A stretch of 64,000 nucleotides of DNA, taken from positions 617,501 to 681,500 of the forward strand of contig CM065398.1 of assembly GCA_033060915.1 (NCBI GenBank), in the 5' to 3' direction. Under the pieces are notes generated by a model, which did not search any database, had not been told where the DNA came from, and saw nothing but the letters and a program-made list of their open reading frames with translations. Positions 20,431 to 32,066 of this stretch are shown piece after piece (position 1 is the first letter of the stretch; each line of letters begins with the position of its first letter). This DNA comes from Euryodendron excelsum (Eukaryota; Streptophyta; Magnoliopsida; Ericales; Pentaphylacaceae). The position numbers and the translations under genes were made by a program.

Positions 20431-23400
20431 TGTATGCACCCTATTTTTGCCCGCTCGGCAATCTTCGAACTGACCAAGCTCATGTTCACACATCACATGC
20501 ATATTTAGACTCTAAGCTCGCCTTTTAAACTTGAATTTAGTCTACCAGTCGCTTCTCGGGCCCATAGGGCCCACTTGAAGCTAAATGACCGTTTTGCCCT
20601 TGGTGAGCCGGTCTCATTTTTCGACCAAACCGGCTCTGGGTGTCAAACCGGTAACCTTCCGAGAATACTTCTTATAGTTCTCAACCTTTCCTTATCTTTC
20701 CGGATCATTCTGAGTTAGTTCCGGCCAACTCGGTACGAAATGACCGTTTTGCCCCTGGTGGGCTGGTCTTTTTTTTCGACCACACCGGCTCTGGGTATCA
20801 AACCGGAAACCTTTGAGAACATTCTAAATAATGTTTCCAGATCCCAAGTCTTCTTCCGGGATAGTTCGAGTCTGTCCCGGCAGTTTCCCGATCCGATTGA
20901 CCGTTTTACCCCTAAAGGCCCGGTCAACCTTTCCGACCCATCTTATCCTCATTTTTTAAGTCAAATACCTTCAGGACACTATTTTAAGTGTTCCTGCTCT
21001 TTTCCAGCCTTCCGGGCAATTCCCGGTCTCTTAAAATCATTTCTGGACTTTCCGAAGTCACTCCTAGTGAAGCCAGGCTAAAAATTACATGGTAGTCACT
21101 AGTACAGGCGCCCAAATCCAGTCAAAGATACGTTGCTTGCCGAACTTTAATATTTCCTAAATGACTGGCGCCACTAGTAGTGGCGCCAAGCCAAAAAATG
21201 GCCTAACGCCACTCCTAGTGGTGCCAGTGTAAAATTTGGCCTTGCGCCACTGCAATAGGCGCCAGTGTTGTCCAACCTCTATAAATACAGAGCCTCATTC
21301 AACGTGAAAGGGATCTGCAAACTCAACCTAAAAATCCTATAATTCGATATACAGAGCTCGAGCACTCCCAAAACCCTAGCCTCCTTAGGTTCTCCAAACC
21401 CTAGCCACCATACACAAACCCTAGTCTCATATACATTCATACACACCCCCATACACTCATACACTAGCCTTCAACCATCCTTTGAAGACTTGAAGAGCTG
21501 CAATCCAAAGCTTGAAGACAACTTTTGAGGATTGAAGACGAAGATCAAGACCGAAGACCGAAGACCGAAGACCGAAGACAGCACGGCGGACAAAATAAAT
21601 AAGACATACTGTAGGCTCCCTATTTAAATTTTCGCACTCCCCCCCTCTCTCTTCTCTCTCCTAACCCACTTGGGTTTTCTCTATTTTAATCCCCTATCTC
21701 TTTCGCCCCCTTTCTTTGCATGCTTGAAACAAGGGGACTCCCGGTCCATGTGTAGGATTAGACTGTTGGAGAGTCACCGTGTCGGGGGCTTTCTTCTAGT
21801 CTAACCAGAGACCACGTGGGTCCGGCCTCCTTGATTATGTGGTGAAGCCTTAGCCTTGTATGTTCACGACCCCAAAATTGCATTGTGCATATCATGATCT
21901 TGCATCTTCCAAAAAACCGTTTTCAAAAGTTGTTTTCAAAATCGTTTTCAAACTTGTTTTCAAAATTGCATCAAAATCTCTTTTTCGAAAACTTGTTTTC
22001 AAAACCACAATTCTAGGGTGATTCTAGCCTTTCCATGGCTAGGGTTGCTTTAGGAAAGTATTACATTAAAGGTGACCCTTTTGGTCTATATTTTCAAACC
22101 TTATTGTTTTCAAAACCACTTTCTTAAAGTGGTTCTAGCCCTCTTATGGCTAGAATCACTTTAGGAAAGTGAGATGTTTTTATACTTTCCAAAAACTTTC
22201 TCTTCATAAATCTCTTCCTAAAAATCTTCTTTTTCAACATACTTCCTAAAAACTCTCCTCTTCAAAGTTGTTTTCAAAAACTCCCTCCAAAAATCTATTT
22301 TTCAAAGCTTCCTTTTTCAACTCCTTTCCAAAAACTCTTTCTCCTCAAAATTCACTTTCTAAAACACTCCCTAGATTCACCTTCCTAAAAACTCTCTCCA
22401 AAAACCTTTCTAAAAAACTCTCTTTCCAAAATCTTCCTTCTAGAAACTTCCCCTCTAGGATTTTCCTTCTAAAATCTTCGTTTCCAAAAACACACTTTCC
22501 AAAAACTCTTCCCTGGGATTTTCTTTCTAAAACCTTCGTTTCCAAAAATGCACTTTCCAAAGATTCTTTCCTTAGAGCCCAAGTCAAGCCTTAGAACCCA
22601 CAATTAGGAAACCCTAATTTTCTTTCCAAAAACATGATTTTCAAACTTTGACCCAAACCTTGGTTTCCAAAACCTCTTGTTTTCACATCCAAACGATACA
22701 CGTTTCCAAAACCTATTTTCTACGTCGAAACTATAATTTTTCAAAACTAGGGTTTCTAGAATCTCCCTTTCCAAATCATTGTCAAATCAAATCTTCCCTT
22801 TAAGAAACCAAATCCAATCTCCCCGTTTAGGAAACTAGATCCTATTCCCCGTTTTTGGAAACAAAATCAAACATTCTCTTTTCAAAACAAAATCCAATCA
22901 TTTCCTAATCCAACTTTTTCTTAATTCAAATCCTTCCTAAACTTCCACTTTCCTAAACCTTAAGTTTCCAAAACTTGAACATAGAAATCTTTCCTAAATT
23001 TTAAAACTCAAAAGCTAAATCTTTCCTAATTCAAATCTTTCCTAATTTCCTACCTTCCTAAACCATAAGCTTCCTAAAACTTTCAACTTCCACATCTTTT
23101 CTAATTCAACCCCCTTTCCAAATTTAAGTTTTCAAACTTTTTCTAAACTCAAACCTTTCTTAATTTCAAGATTTTCTAAAACTCTAAAAACTTTCTAAAT
23201 CTTTCTAAATCTCAAATCTTTCTAAAACCCAAATCTTTTTAAATTCAAGACTTTCTTAAGTTAAATCTTTCTAAATTTCGAATCTTTCCAAAATTCTAAA
23301 CTTTTCTAAAACTTCAAATCTTTCCAAATTTCAAAACTTTATAAACTTAAAACTCTCTTATTTTCAAAACTTTCTTGTTTTCTAAATAATCCAAACTTCC

Positions 23401-24663
23401 CTATTTCTAAACTTTCCAAATTCAAAATTTTCCTAAGTTGAAAATTTTCTAAATCAAAACTTTCCTAAAACGGAACCTTCTTAAAATGACACTTACCTAA
23501 TTCGAAAGCTTTCCAATTTTCAAAACTTTCCTAAGTCGAAAATTTCCAAAAATGAAACTTTCTAAATTTGAAACTTTCTTAAATCGGACCTTTCCTAATT
23601 CAAACCTTTTCTAAATCCAATCTTTCTTAAACTTTTGAGTCTTTCCTAAGTCTCATCTTTCTTAAGTCTAGGTTTCTTAAACCTTCTCTTTCCAAAACAA
23701 GTCCAAATCTATCTTTTCAAAGCAAGTTCAATCTTCTCAATTTCAATTTCCAGTCTCCTCTTCTAATCTCAAATCAAATCCGATTTTCAATTCAATCTCT
23801 CTTTTCAAATCAATCTCTTTTCAATCGGACTCTAGTCCGAATTACGATTGACCTGATTCCCCCAAAGGGATACGTAGGCAACCTTCATAGGTGCAGTCAC
23901 AACATTTTTCAAACTTTCAATTCCACCCTCATGGGTGCGGTCTCCATATTTTCAAATCCCAATTTCTAATCTACTTTCAAAATTCCAATTTCAAAATTTC
24001 TACTCTTAATTTTCAAGCTTTCCAATTTCAATTCCATCTCTTCAAATCTATTTTCAAATCAAATCAATTTCAAATCAATCTCTTTTCAAATCTATTTTCC
24101 AATTCTCTTAACTTGCACTTGCATATCATGCATCATGTTAGTGTTTAAACATTGTTTTTCTAAAATGGATAGGATTGAACTATAGTTAGTTAAAGATTCT
24201 CATAGGTGAATCTAGGGTAGATTGACATGTAGGTACCGAAAGGGCGGGGTAAGGTGATAGCTTAGTGCGTCTTCCCTACACGTAACCAACCTCCGAACCT
24301 AGAATCACTGTTTTCAAAGACCGAAACGGAGTTATTTTTTAAAAAAAGGGCTAAATATTTTCCAAAGGTTGCCAAACAACCTGTTTTCTTAAAAACCCTT
24401 TCTCGAGGAGATATTTTCAAAATCGTTTTTCAAAAACCTTAAGTGTAGTCTTCGGATTATTCTTAGTTTTTAGGTGACCTAACTCACCTTAATCAAGTTA
24501 GGTGGCGACTTCGAATCTTTTTCAAAAGCCCTTTATTCAAATCTATTTTCAATTCAAACCTAGTCGCACTCATTCTTTTAGGAGGGTGGGTTCTAACGAG
24601 AGAGTACAACATTTTTCCCGCTTGTGTGAGTATTCCTCGAGTGCGAAAAATCTGGGCTCGACA
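20431..24663 (+). mobile_element. Solo LTR, 4.2 kb, probably of an Ogre/Tat-type Gypsy element
   Basis: Starts TGTATGCACCCTATTTTTGC and ends GGGCTCGACA. Flanks GGCTT (20426-20430) and GGCTC (24664-24668) form a duplication with one mismatch. Inside, 21110-21270 has repeated 'GGCGCCA'-type words, a TATA-like box is at about 21278 (CTATAAATACAGAG), and AAACCCTAG words follow. About 21900-24150 is low-complexity DNA made of variants of TTTCCAAAACTTTC. Words near the 3' end (GGGATACGTAGGCAACC at about 23868-23884; GGTGGCGACTTCG at about 24501) recall long Ogre-type LTRs. No pol sequence is present, so recombination between LTRs probably removed the rest. The lineage is an inference. Confidence 0.72.
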
Positions 24664-24668
24664 GGCTC

Positions 24669-26006
24669 ACAACCACAAAAACGCACCCACTCAACTCTAG
24701 GCAGAAAACCCCCAAAACCCCTAAAAATCTAGGGCACATGAAATCGAACTGAAATACGAAATGCTAAACCGAGGAGGAGTAGGAGGGTTACCTTGAAACC
24801 GGCTTGAACGAGACGACGAGGAGTGGAGGAGAGAAGCTCGCTGGATCGAGGAGGAAGGGGCAACCTAGAATCGCCTAGTGTCGAGGGCTCGAGAGCGGCA
24901 AACAAGAGAAGGAGAAAAAAAATGAATTAGAACAGTCGAGGGTTTGTTTTTAAAAGGAGGCTAGATAAGTGGACTAAGCTGTGGCGAGAACCTGGGAGGA
25001 TCCCGTAAAGTCACCAATTGCAACAAAATCAGTTGGAACCCTAAAAAAAAAAACTTGCAACAACCCATAAGTCTCAATCATATGCAAAGTTCAACCAATA
25101 AAATTTAAGATGCCATAAGCATGAATAAATCAACATCAAGCATGTGCAAAGATTAATCAAATAGCAACTCAATAAACAAAAAGATGATACGAGAGCTACA
25201 AGAAACCATGATAAAGAGATGCAAGTCGGTAAATTAGATCAATAAGAATATAGACCCTAGAGCAAGATCATGGCAGAGTTCATCATGGAAACCTCCTCTT
25301 AGATAAGAATATTGTAGAAGTCAAACCCTATGACATCCCTATCATAAAATTTTCAATCAACCCCTTTTTTTTTAGGACAACTTTTTTGTCCTTCTTTGAA
25401 AATTCCAATCCTATCTCTCTAAAATGAACTAATATATAAGCACATGGATGGTGGCTTTCACACATATCAGCGTGTAGCCATCTCCTCTTATCACATAACA
25501 AGGATAACTTCTCACATACTCACTGGTAGCCCTTTCCACCCTACATAAGAATATTTTTTTTGAATGGGTATATATGAGAACAAGGTCAATCTAGACATTC
25601 CATGTACATGGGAGATCATCCATGATAAGTATTACAAAATAACAAATAAAAAAAATGAATTCCATATTCTAAGAGATCTCATGAGGTGAGCACCACGTAC
25701 ACATGAAGCATTGGCTTGACAATAATCATCAAATGTCATTAGAATCACTAAAATACAATCAAAGAAGCATACAAGATTCAATTTAGAACATGCTTATACT
25801 TCTTAGCATTTCATGGGAAGAGCTTTAAACAGGAGACAAATAGTCCAAGAGCAAGCCAGAAATAAGAAAAAAAAACACGCTATACATGGCTTGAGATAAG
25901 ATGAATAAAAAAAAAAAAAACAAAGACAAATAAAATGATAAAAACAACTCAAGCCAAAACCCCCCAATAAAACAAACTACTCGAGAGAGCACACTCCTAG
26001 GGATTT
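24669..26006 (-). other. Spacer of the SIRE-like Copia, with a leader-like exon for the env-position ORF
   Basis: Between the end of pol and the solo LTR. On the minus strand about 24950-24800 is GC-richer and ends in CAAG|GTAACC, a good splice donor. A TATA-like TTTTAAAAAC lies just upstream at about 24943-24952. This looks like a 5' leader exon and intron of the env-position ORF, which would then have its own promoter. The rest (25000-26000) is AT-rich and non-coding. The promoter is inference. Confidence 0.4.
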
Positions 26007-27737
26007 TCACAGAAATTCAAACCTAAAAGTATCAAGGGGTTTAGTGAAGAGATCAGCAAGTTAATTCTCAGTGGAAATATGCACGAGAGAGATGACTTTC
26101 TCTTCGACTAATTCACAGATAAAGTGATGACTTTCTCTTCGACTAATACTAATCGCACTCATGTTATCATAGAACAAAGTCATGACATTTTGCTCCAAGC
26201 CATAACCACACAACATCTGTTTCATCCACAAGAGCTGAGTACAGCAGCTTCTAGCAGTTATGTACTTTGTTTCAATAGTGGACAAAGAGATGGCATTCTG
26301 CTTTTTACTATGCCAAGTAACAAGGTTATTACCTACATAAAAACACCCACCAGAGGTGCTTTCATGATCATCGGTAGATCCTGTCCAATCTGCGTCAGTA
26401 TAACCTGGAATATTCACATTGGTGTCCATGGTAAACCAAATTCCATTCCCAAGAGTACCGTTAACATATTTAATGATTCTTTTAACAGTAAACAGATGTA
26501 ACTCTTTGGGACATGCCTGAAAACGGGCACAACCACCAACACTAAATGTAATGTCAAGTCTACTAGCAGTTAAATAAAGCAAACTATCAATTATGCTCCT
26601 ATACAAGGTTTGATCAACATATTTGCCTGAAGCATCCTTGCCAAACTTCTTCCATAGGTCTCTAGCATATTTAGAATGAGAGATAAAGATCTCGTGATCT
26701 ATCTGTTTAACTGGCAAACCTAGAAAGTAATTCAGTTCACTTATCATGCTCATTTCAAATTGACTTTTCATATGTTCAGAGAAATTATAAGTAAACTTTT
26801 CAGAAGTAGAACCAAACACAATATCATTCACATAGATTTGAGCAATAAAAATATGTTTTGATTCCTTCTTAATAAATAGAGTTTTATTAACTCCACCTCG
26901 AGAGAAGCCAAACTCTAGCAGAAAAGTAGTCAACCTCTCATACCAAGCCCGAGGAGCTTGTTTCAACCCACACAAGGCTTTCTTAAGCTTGTACACGTGG
27001 TTAGGAGGCTTAGGGTCCTCAAACCCTTTGGGTTGTTCAACATAGGCTTCTTCTTGAAGAATGCCATTCAGAAAAGCACTTTTCACATCCATCTGATGAA
27101 GTCTGAAGCCTAGATGACAAGCAATAGCAAGTAAGATGCGAACAGACTGCAACATTGCAACAGGGGCAAAGGTCTCATCAAAGTCTATTCCTTCAATTTG
27201 AATGTAGCCCTGTGCAACAAGTCTAGCCTTGTTTCTAGTGATAGTGCCATACTCATCAGATTTATTCTTAAATATCCATTTGGTACATATCACATTCACA
27301 TTATTAGGTCTAGGCACAAGAGTCCAAACATCATTACGCTCAAATTGGTCTAATTTTTCATGCATAGCAGTTATCCAATGCTCATTAGTTAAGGCTTCTT
27401 TCATATTTTTAAGTTCAAATAAAGAGGTATAACACAAATAGTTTACCTCATTTCTTACTTGACGCCTTGTCTTCATTTGTTCTGTGACCTCTCCAATCAC
27501 TTGGTCCAATTGATGATTTAGTTTTACTGTGGATGAAGGTTCTAGAATGATTTCAAGTTCATCTTTAGTGTTGTCCATGTGAGTCACAACAACATTCCTC
27601 TTCTCATTATTCTCCTTCCCCACATCTCTATAAGATGAACTATCTAAATCACAATCCTCATAAAGTGCATCGTCAGTGTGAACTAAAGCATCATTAATAA
27701 CCACATTTATAGATTCCATAATAGTAAGAATACACAA
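26007..27737 (-). pseudogene. RT and RNase H of the SIRE-like Copia (premature stop)
   Basis: A long open frame from 27737. It shows the Copia RT opening ([19 protein letters not shown]), [25 protein letters not shown], the catalytic region (here YVNDIVFGS, where Copia elements have YVDD), and RNase H ([28 protein letters not shown]). The stop at 26061 lies just before LADLFTKPLD, so the last 18 codons to 26007 are cut off by a Gln-to-stop change. The Asp-to-Asn change in the YVDD box would by itself abolish polymerase activity. 558 uninterrupted codons is long for such an old copy. Confidence 0.9.
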
Positions 27738-28582
27738 ATTATAAACATGATAAGCTCTACTATTATTGGAATACCCAAGAAATATTCCTTCATCACTACG
27801 GGTGTCAAACTTACCCAGATGTTCTCTATCCCTCAGAATGTAGCATTTGCTCCCAAATACTTAAAAATATTCCATAGTTCGTATGGCGTCTGTTTGGTAC
27901 CAACTCTCAGATAGACTCGGTTTGCAATGTAGCATGCTGTATTTATCGCCTCGGCCCAGAACTTCTGTGGAACCTTCTTACCATGAAGCATCACTCGGGC
28001 CATTTCTTGGATCACTCGATTCTTTCTTTCCACCATACCATTTTGTTGTGGTGTCTTCAGAGGAAAGAACTTATGTCTTATGCCCTGCTCATCACAGAAA
28101 TTAGCAAACTCCGAATGTTCAAATTCTCTACCATAGTCTGTACGAATTCTGTGAATACATCTGATTTTTGTGCCCTTCTCTACCTGCATTTTGAAACAAA
28201 GAGCTCTAAACACAGAGAATGTTTCAAATTTTTCTTAAATAAAATTAATCCAAGTAAATCTAGAAAAATCATTGACAACCACAAAAATATATTTCTTTCC
28301 TCTAATACTCTCTATTTGAGTGGGACCCATAAGATCCATATGAACAAGTTCAATATGTTTGGATGTTGCAATCTGCTTAACTTTCTTATGTATGGACTTA
28401 ATTTGCTTCCCCAATTGGCAAGGTCCACAAACACAATTCGTGGTTTTTTCAAGTTTTGGAATCCCACAGTTGAGTTTAGAACTAGAATGTCTAGATATAT
28501 CATTAAAATTTATATGGCCAAGTCTTTGATGCCATAGCTTAGTCTCTTCTAGTTTAGTAAAGTTGCAAGTAATACCACTCTC
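27738..28582 (-). pseudogene. Integrase of the SIRE-like Copia (broken)
   Basis: Includes the GAG-pre-integrase zinc finger (LWHQRLGHI at about 28530) and the core with D (HMDLMGP, about 28335), D (RTDYGREFE, about 28145) and E (QNGMVERKNR, about 28040). GTKQTPYELW follows. A one-base frameshift near 27860 separates the core from its C-terminal part, [15 protein letters not shown], which runs on to the RT. A stop lies near 28237. It follows the protease block directly. Confidence 0.85.
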
Positions 28583-29953
28583 TCAGGTGATCCAGTAACA
28601 ATTGTTAGGAGTACACACACTTTTCATAACACAAGTACCCTTTTTATAAAAAATAGAGCATTCAGTTTTAGAAAATTGTATTTGATGTTGTGTGTCACAT
28701 AGCTGACTGATGCTTATGAGATTAGCCTTTAAGCCCTTAACTAGCAATACATCATTAAGGTTTGGTAACCCTTGAGATTTTATATTACATTTTCCCCCAA
28801 CTCTAGAGGTGCTATCATTTCCAAAGGTTACTAAACCTCTATCATATTTAGTCACAGTGTCAAAATACGTTCTATTACCACACATATGCTTTAAGCAGCC
28901 ACTATGAAGATACCACATATTAGAACTGTGAGCCTTCAGGGCAGTGTAAACTATATATCCTCTCAGGTCATTTTTCTTTATCCATACAATCTTAGGATTA
29001 TCATTTGGATGCTTTGGGAGTGACTGTTTGTTAGGCTTTTGCCCTTTCCTAGAGGTATGTTTAACTGCAGATCTTGTCATATAGTTTCCATAGTGTTGAG
29101 GCTGAGCATGTCTTTGAAAATCATGTTCTATAAAATTCCTTTGCTCAGTTAACACACAAAACCTATTGGACATCTGACCATTGTATGATCTACCTGGTTT
29201 TTTGAAGTTACAAGTTTGAACATAATCCACAGATAATCCATACGATTTATGACATTGTGGCCTAACATGACCTCTTATACCACAGTAGTGAAAGATAGGT
29301 ACAAAACAAGAATGGTTACCTTGATTTTGAGGAGAATTATACCTTTCTTCAGGAATAAATTTGATGGGCTTACTGTATTGGTGTTGCTTTGACTTTGAAT
29401 GTTTGGCCTCATACCCAATACCACGTGTATCCCAAGAATGCTTATGATTCAAACACACTTTCTCTACCATGGATGCATTAGCCTTGTACTTCTTGAAGGT
29501 TAGATTAGACTTAAAGAGATCAGCTTCAAGTTTTAGAATTTTTTCTTCAAGTGCCTTCTTAAACCCATCTCTATCAAATGCATCTTTCTCGAGAAACTTC
29601 ACTTTGTCAGATAGAGTTGTTTGATGTTTCTTCAACTGGCTAATCTTTGCTTGAGCATCAACATTCACCTTTTTAAACGAATCAACTTCTTCCAGAGCCT
29701 TCTTCAACTTCTTACCTAGTTTGACATTCACATTGGTAAGTTTGTATGACTGTTTGTATAGTTGATCATACACTCCCTGTAGTTCACTTTTATTTTCATC
29801 ATTTGATTCATCCTTATCTTCCTTGAGAGATCCCACTGTACCATCTAATTCATCTGATTTTTCCGTTTCAGGGATCTTAGATGTGGCTTTGGTTAACTCA
29901 GAAGCAGATGCCATAAATGCTGTGAAATTCTCAGACTCATCATCTTCATTCAA
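28583..29953 (-). pseudogene. Gag-pol middle segment of the SIRE-like Copia: coiled coil, zinc knuckle, protease
   Basis: 456 codons in one frame. First comes an acidic region and a long Lys/Glu-rich coiled coil (about residues 50-165), typical of SIRE-type gag-pol. Then a degenerate knuckle, FHYCGIRGHVRPQC, whose first Cys is replaced by Phe. Last is the protease region, MWYLHSGCLKHMCG, where the catalytic Asp of the usual LDSG box is His. The tail (LISISQLCDTQH) leads to the pre-integrase domain after a stop at 28583. The two changed residues show loss of function despite the long open frame. Confidence 0.88.
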
Positions 29954-30028
29954 TTCCTCTTCCTTATCGGAATCACTCCATGTGACTGTTAAAACTCTAC
30001 TTCCTATGTTTTTCTTTTTGTTTTGACA

Positions 30029-30393
30029 ATCTGTAATAATATGCCTAAAGCCATGACATTTGAAGCATTGTTTTGGCTAGACTTATCAGATGGCTTCCTT
30101 ACAAATTTCATTTTGTCAAAAGATTTTCCTTTAGTTTTATCAAATAAGGAAGATTGATCATGTTGTTATTTATTGAAATTTTTTTAAAACTTTTTGATAA
30201 ACAAGGCCATCTCCTCGATACCCATATCAGAATTACTATCATCAGCCTCATTAAATCTTTCCTTAATAGAATTTAAGGCAACACCTTTATTCTTTCGACG
30301 TTGATGAAAATTTGCTTCAAAGGTTTGTAAGGATCCTACTAAGTCTTCTATTATTAAGGCATCAACATCCCTACTTTCCTTTATGTCTGTAAC
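30029..30393 (-). pseudogene. gag: Gag C-terminal part of the SIRE-like Copia, left of the CACTA insertion
   Basis: The frame runs from the CACTA end with KESRDVDALIIEDLVGSLQTFE, the UBN2-type gag core of Copia elements. After a frame break near 30180 a zinc knuckle CFKCHGFRHIITDC is seen at about 30071-30030. The other half of gag lies 18 kb away at 48334-48888. The two halves join in order when CACTA is left out. Confidence 0.88.
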
Positions 30394-30650
30394 CACTACA
30401 AGGAAAAACACATTTCGCGACTAATTGTTACGACCATATTGTGGGTAGTCACCAATAGTTACATGTCTAGCAACTAAATAATAATTTGGTCACCATTATT
30501 AACATTTTAGCGACCATGGCTTTTTAGTGGCCAATAGTTATAGTTTTCAGCGACTAACTTGATGCATTGTTGCCAAAAGTTGAACATTAGGTGACTAAGT
30601 TTTTTGTTGTTGCCAAATGTTTAACATTTGCGACTAAAGTTTGGTTGCAA
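30394..30650 (+). repeat. Left CACTA end: inverted repeat and subterminal repeats
   Basis: The inverted repeat is followed by about 10 scattered copies of GCGACTA, GGTGACTA and similar words on either strand. In CACTA elements such short subterminal repeats are the binding sites for the element's TnpA-type protein and are needed for excision. Confidence 0.85.
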
Positions 30651-30654
30651 TATA

Positions 30655-31120
30655 AAATTTGATGAAAATTTATTTTGTCCAAATAAATCATTCTCGATTG
30701 GTTTTGTAGGTTAGAAAATCTTTGCAGCTTGCAACAAGCCATTTTTAATGTGTTGAGCTGGGTAAAGGAAGACAAGCTAGACTTGCTTTCACTGGCATTA
30801 ACTGTCAATTAAGCTGTTGTATGAAAGCTCGATTGTTGTAAGCTTTTGTAGCCCCAGGATCACATCTAGCTCTATGGTGCCATTGAAGTTGTTGAAAGAA
30901 AGTACGAGAATATTTAACCTTTTAATTTCAAAGAAAGATATGGGAATAGGCCCTTCTAGTTTGTTAGTACTCAAATCCAATGTATCCAATGGAGCCAATG
31001 ATTCATTTGAAAATCCAGTAACTTGACCACAAAATTGGTTATTGGAAAGCTGAATTTTCCGCAGTGATGGGAGGGAAAATAGTGACAAGGGAATACTCCT
31101 ATTGAATGAAATGTAAAACA
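30655..31120 (-). pseudogene. Captured fragment of an LRR receptor-like protein gene
   Basis: On the minus strand, about 31105-30812 encodes plant LRR units: LPSLRKIQLSNNQFCGQV, LDTLDLSTNKLEGPIP, LNILVLSFNNFNGTIEL and LTTIELSYNSL, with the LxxLxLSxNxLxGxIP spacing. After a one-base shift near 30805, SLSSFTQLNTLKMACCKLQ and NLQNQSRMIYLD follow to about 30665. This is the extracellular part of a receptor-like protein of the Cf/Ve type. No signal peptide, membrane segment or full repeat array is present. It lies between the transposon end and TNP2, as expected for a gene fragment picked up by the transposon. Confidence 0.87.
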
Positions 31121-31330
31121 TGTCAACTCTCAATTAACCATACATCTTTCTCATTAATTAATGAGTGAGTTGCAAATAAATAAGTTTTCAGATAAGGTTG
31201 GGCTTCTTATAGCATGCGTACGGAAAGTAATCTCATCCCAATCACCAATTCAAATATATTTAGTTTCATGCTAACTATAAGAAGTCGAATAAAATGAAGT
31301 AACTTGGAACTTTGGAGTAACTTAAGGCAA

Positions 31331-32045
31331 ACGCATCCCATAAGCATTCAATTGGTATACTATAATTTGATGCATTAAGCCCACATGGCTTTTAATTTTA
31401 GTGAAGACAAATAAAAGATGGCTCATATTCACAATTTACATTAACTGTCAGTAGCGCGTGATAGCGGGATCAACCGCGCGATGGCGCGCTCCCACAGTGA
31501 ACTGCACTGAACTCCCTTATTAGCGCGCTATTAGGCTACGATCGCAAGGTTATTGATTTCATCCACTGAACTCTCTGTGCTATTAGCGCACTATTATCCC
31601 GCGATGGCGTGCTCCATTTTGTAAGTTAATAAATTATCTTCCTCTATATTGAAACTCTCTTCCCCCTAAACATCCACCTTACTTAACGGGTTAATAAAGT
31701 AAATACAATCCATCAAAATACAAACATGTTCAATAACATATTAATAATCTCAAAATATTCCACAAAAGAAACATGAATCATCATTTAAACTATAATATAT
31801 ATCATCCAAACCAAATTGTCCAAAACAAATCCGTCCAACAACATAACTAAAACTAAAAAGATCAAAACAACCAACCACACTATCACCACCACATAACCAA
31901 GCTACTACCTTCAAAAATAATTACTAAGCTAATTTCGTCCTTTTTAGCACAAAATCACTGAGAAGCAGGAGGTGGTGGTGGAGGAGGTATGTGACTGTCT
32001 TGAATATAGGTGATCACAAAATCCATTGTGGCTTCCACATGCATT
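31331..32045 (-). repeat. Duplicated gene tail, copy A (with a CpG-rich palindromic island)
   Basis: Matches 35981-36590 over about 600 bp in the same orientation. It contains the last codons of the Transposase_32-like gene (ending PPPPPPPASQ-stop on the minus strand, near 31960) and its 3' non-coding DNA. That DNA includes a CpG-rich patch (31447-31620) with GCGCGATGGCGCGC and repeated TTAGCGCGCTATTA. It lies just 3' of TNP2. Confidence 0.85.
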
Positions 32046-32066
32046 CACTGTTACATCATGTCGGTT

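Noticed and set aside
22268..22594. ORFs in the CTTTCCAAAA-rich region
   Set aside because: Low-complexity DNA of the solo LTR; repeated Phe/Ser/Lys pattern only reflects the repeat.
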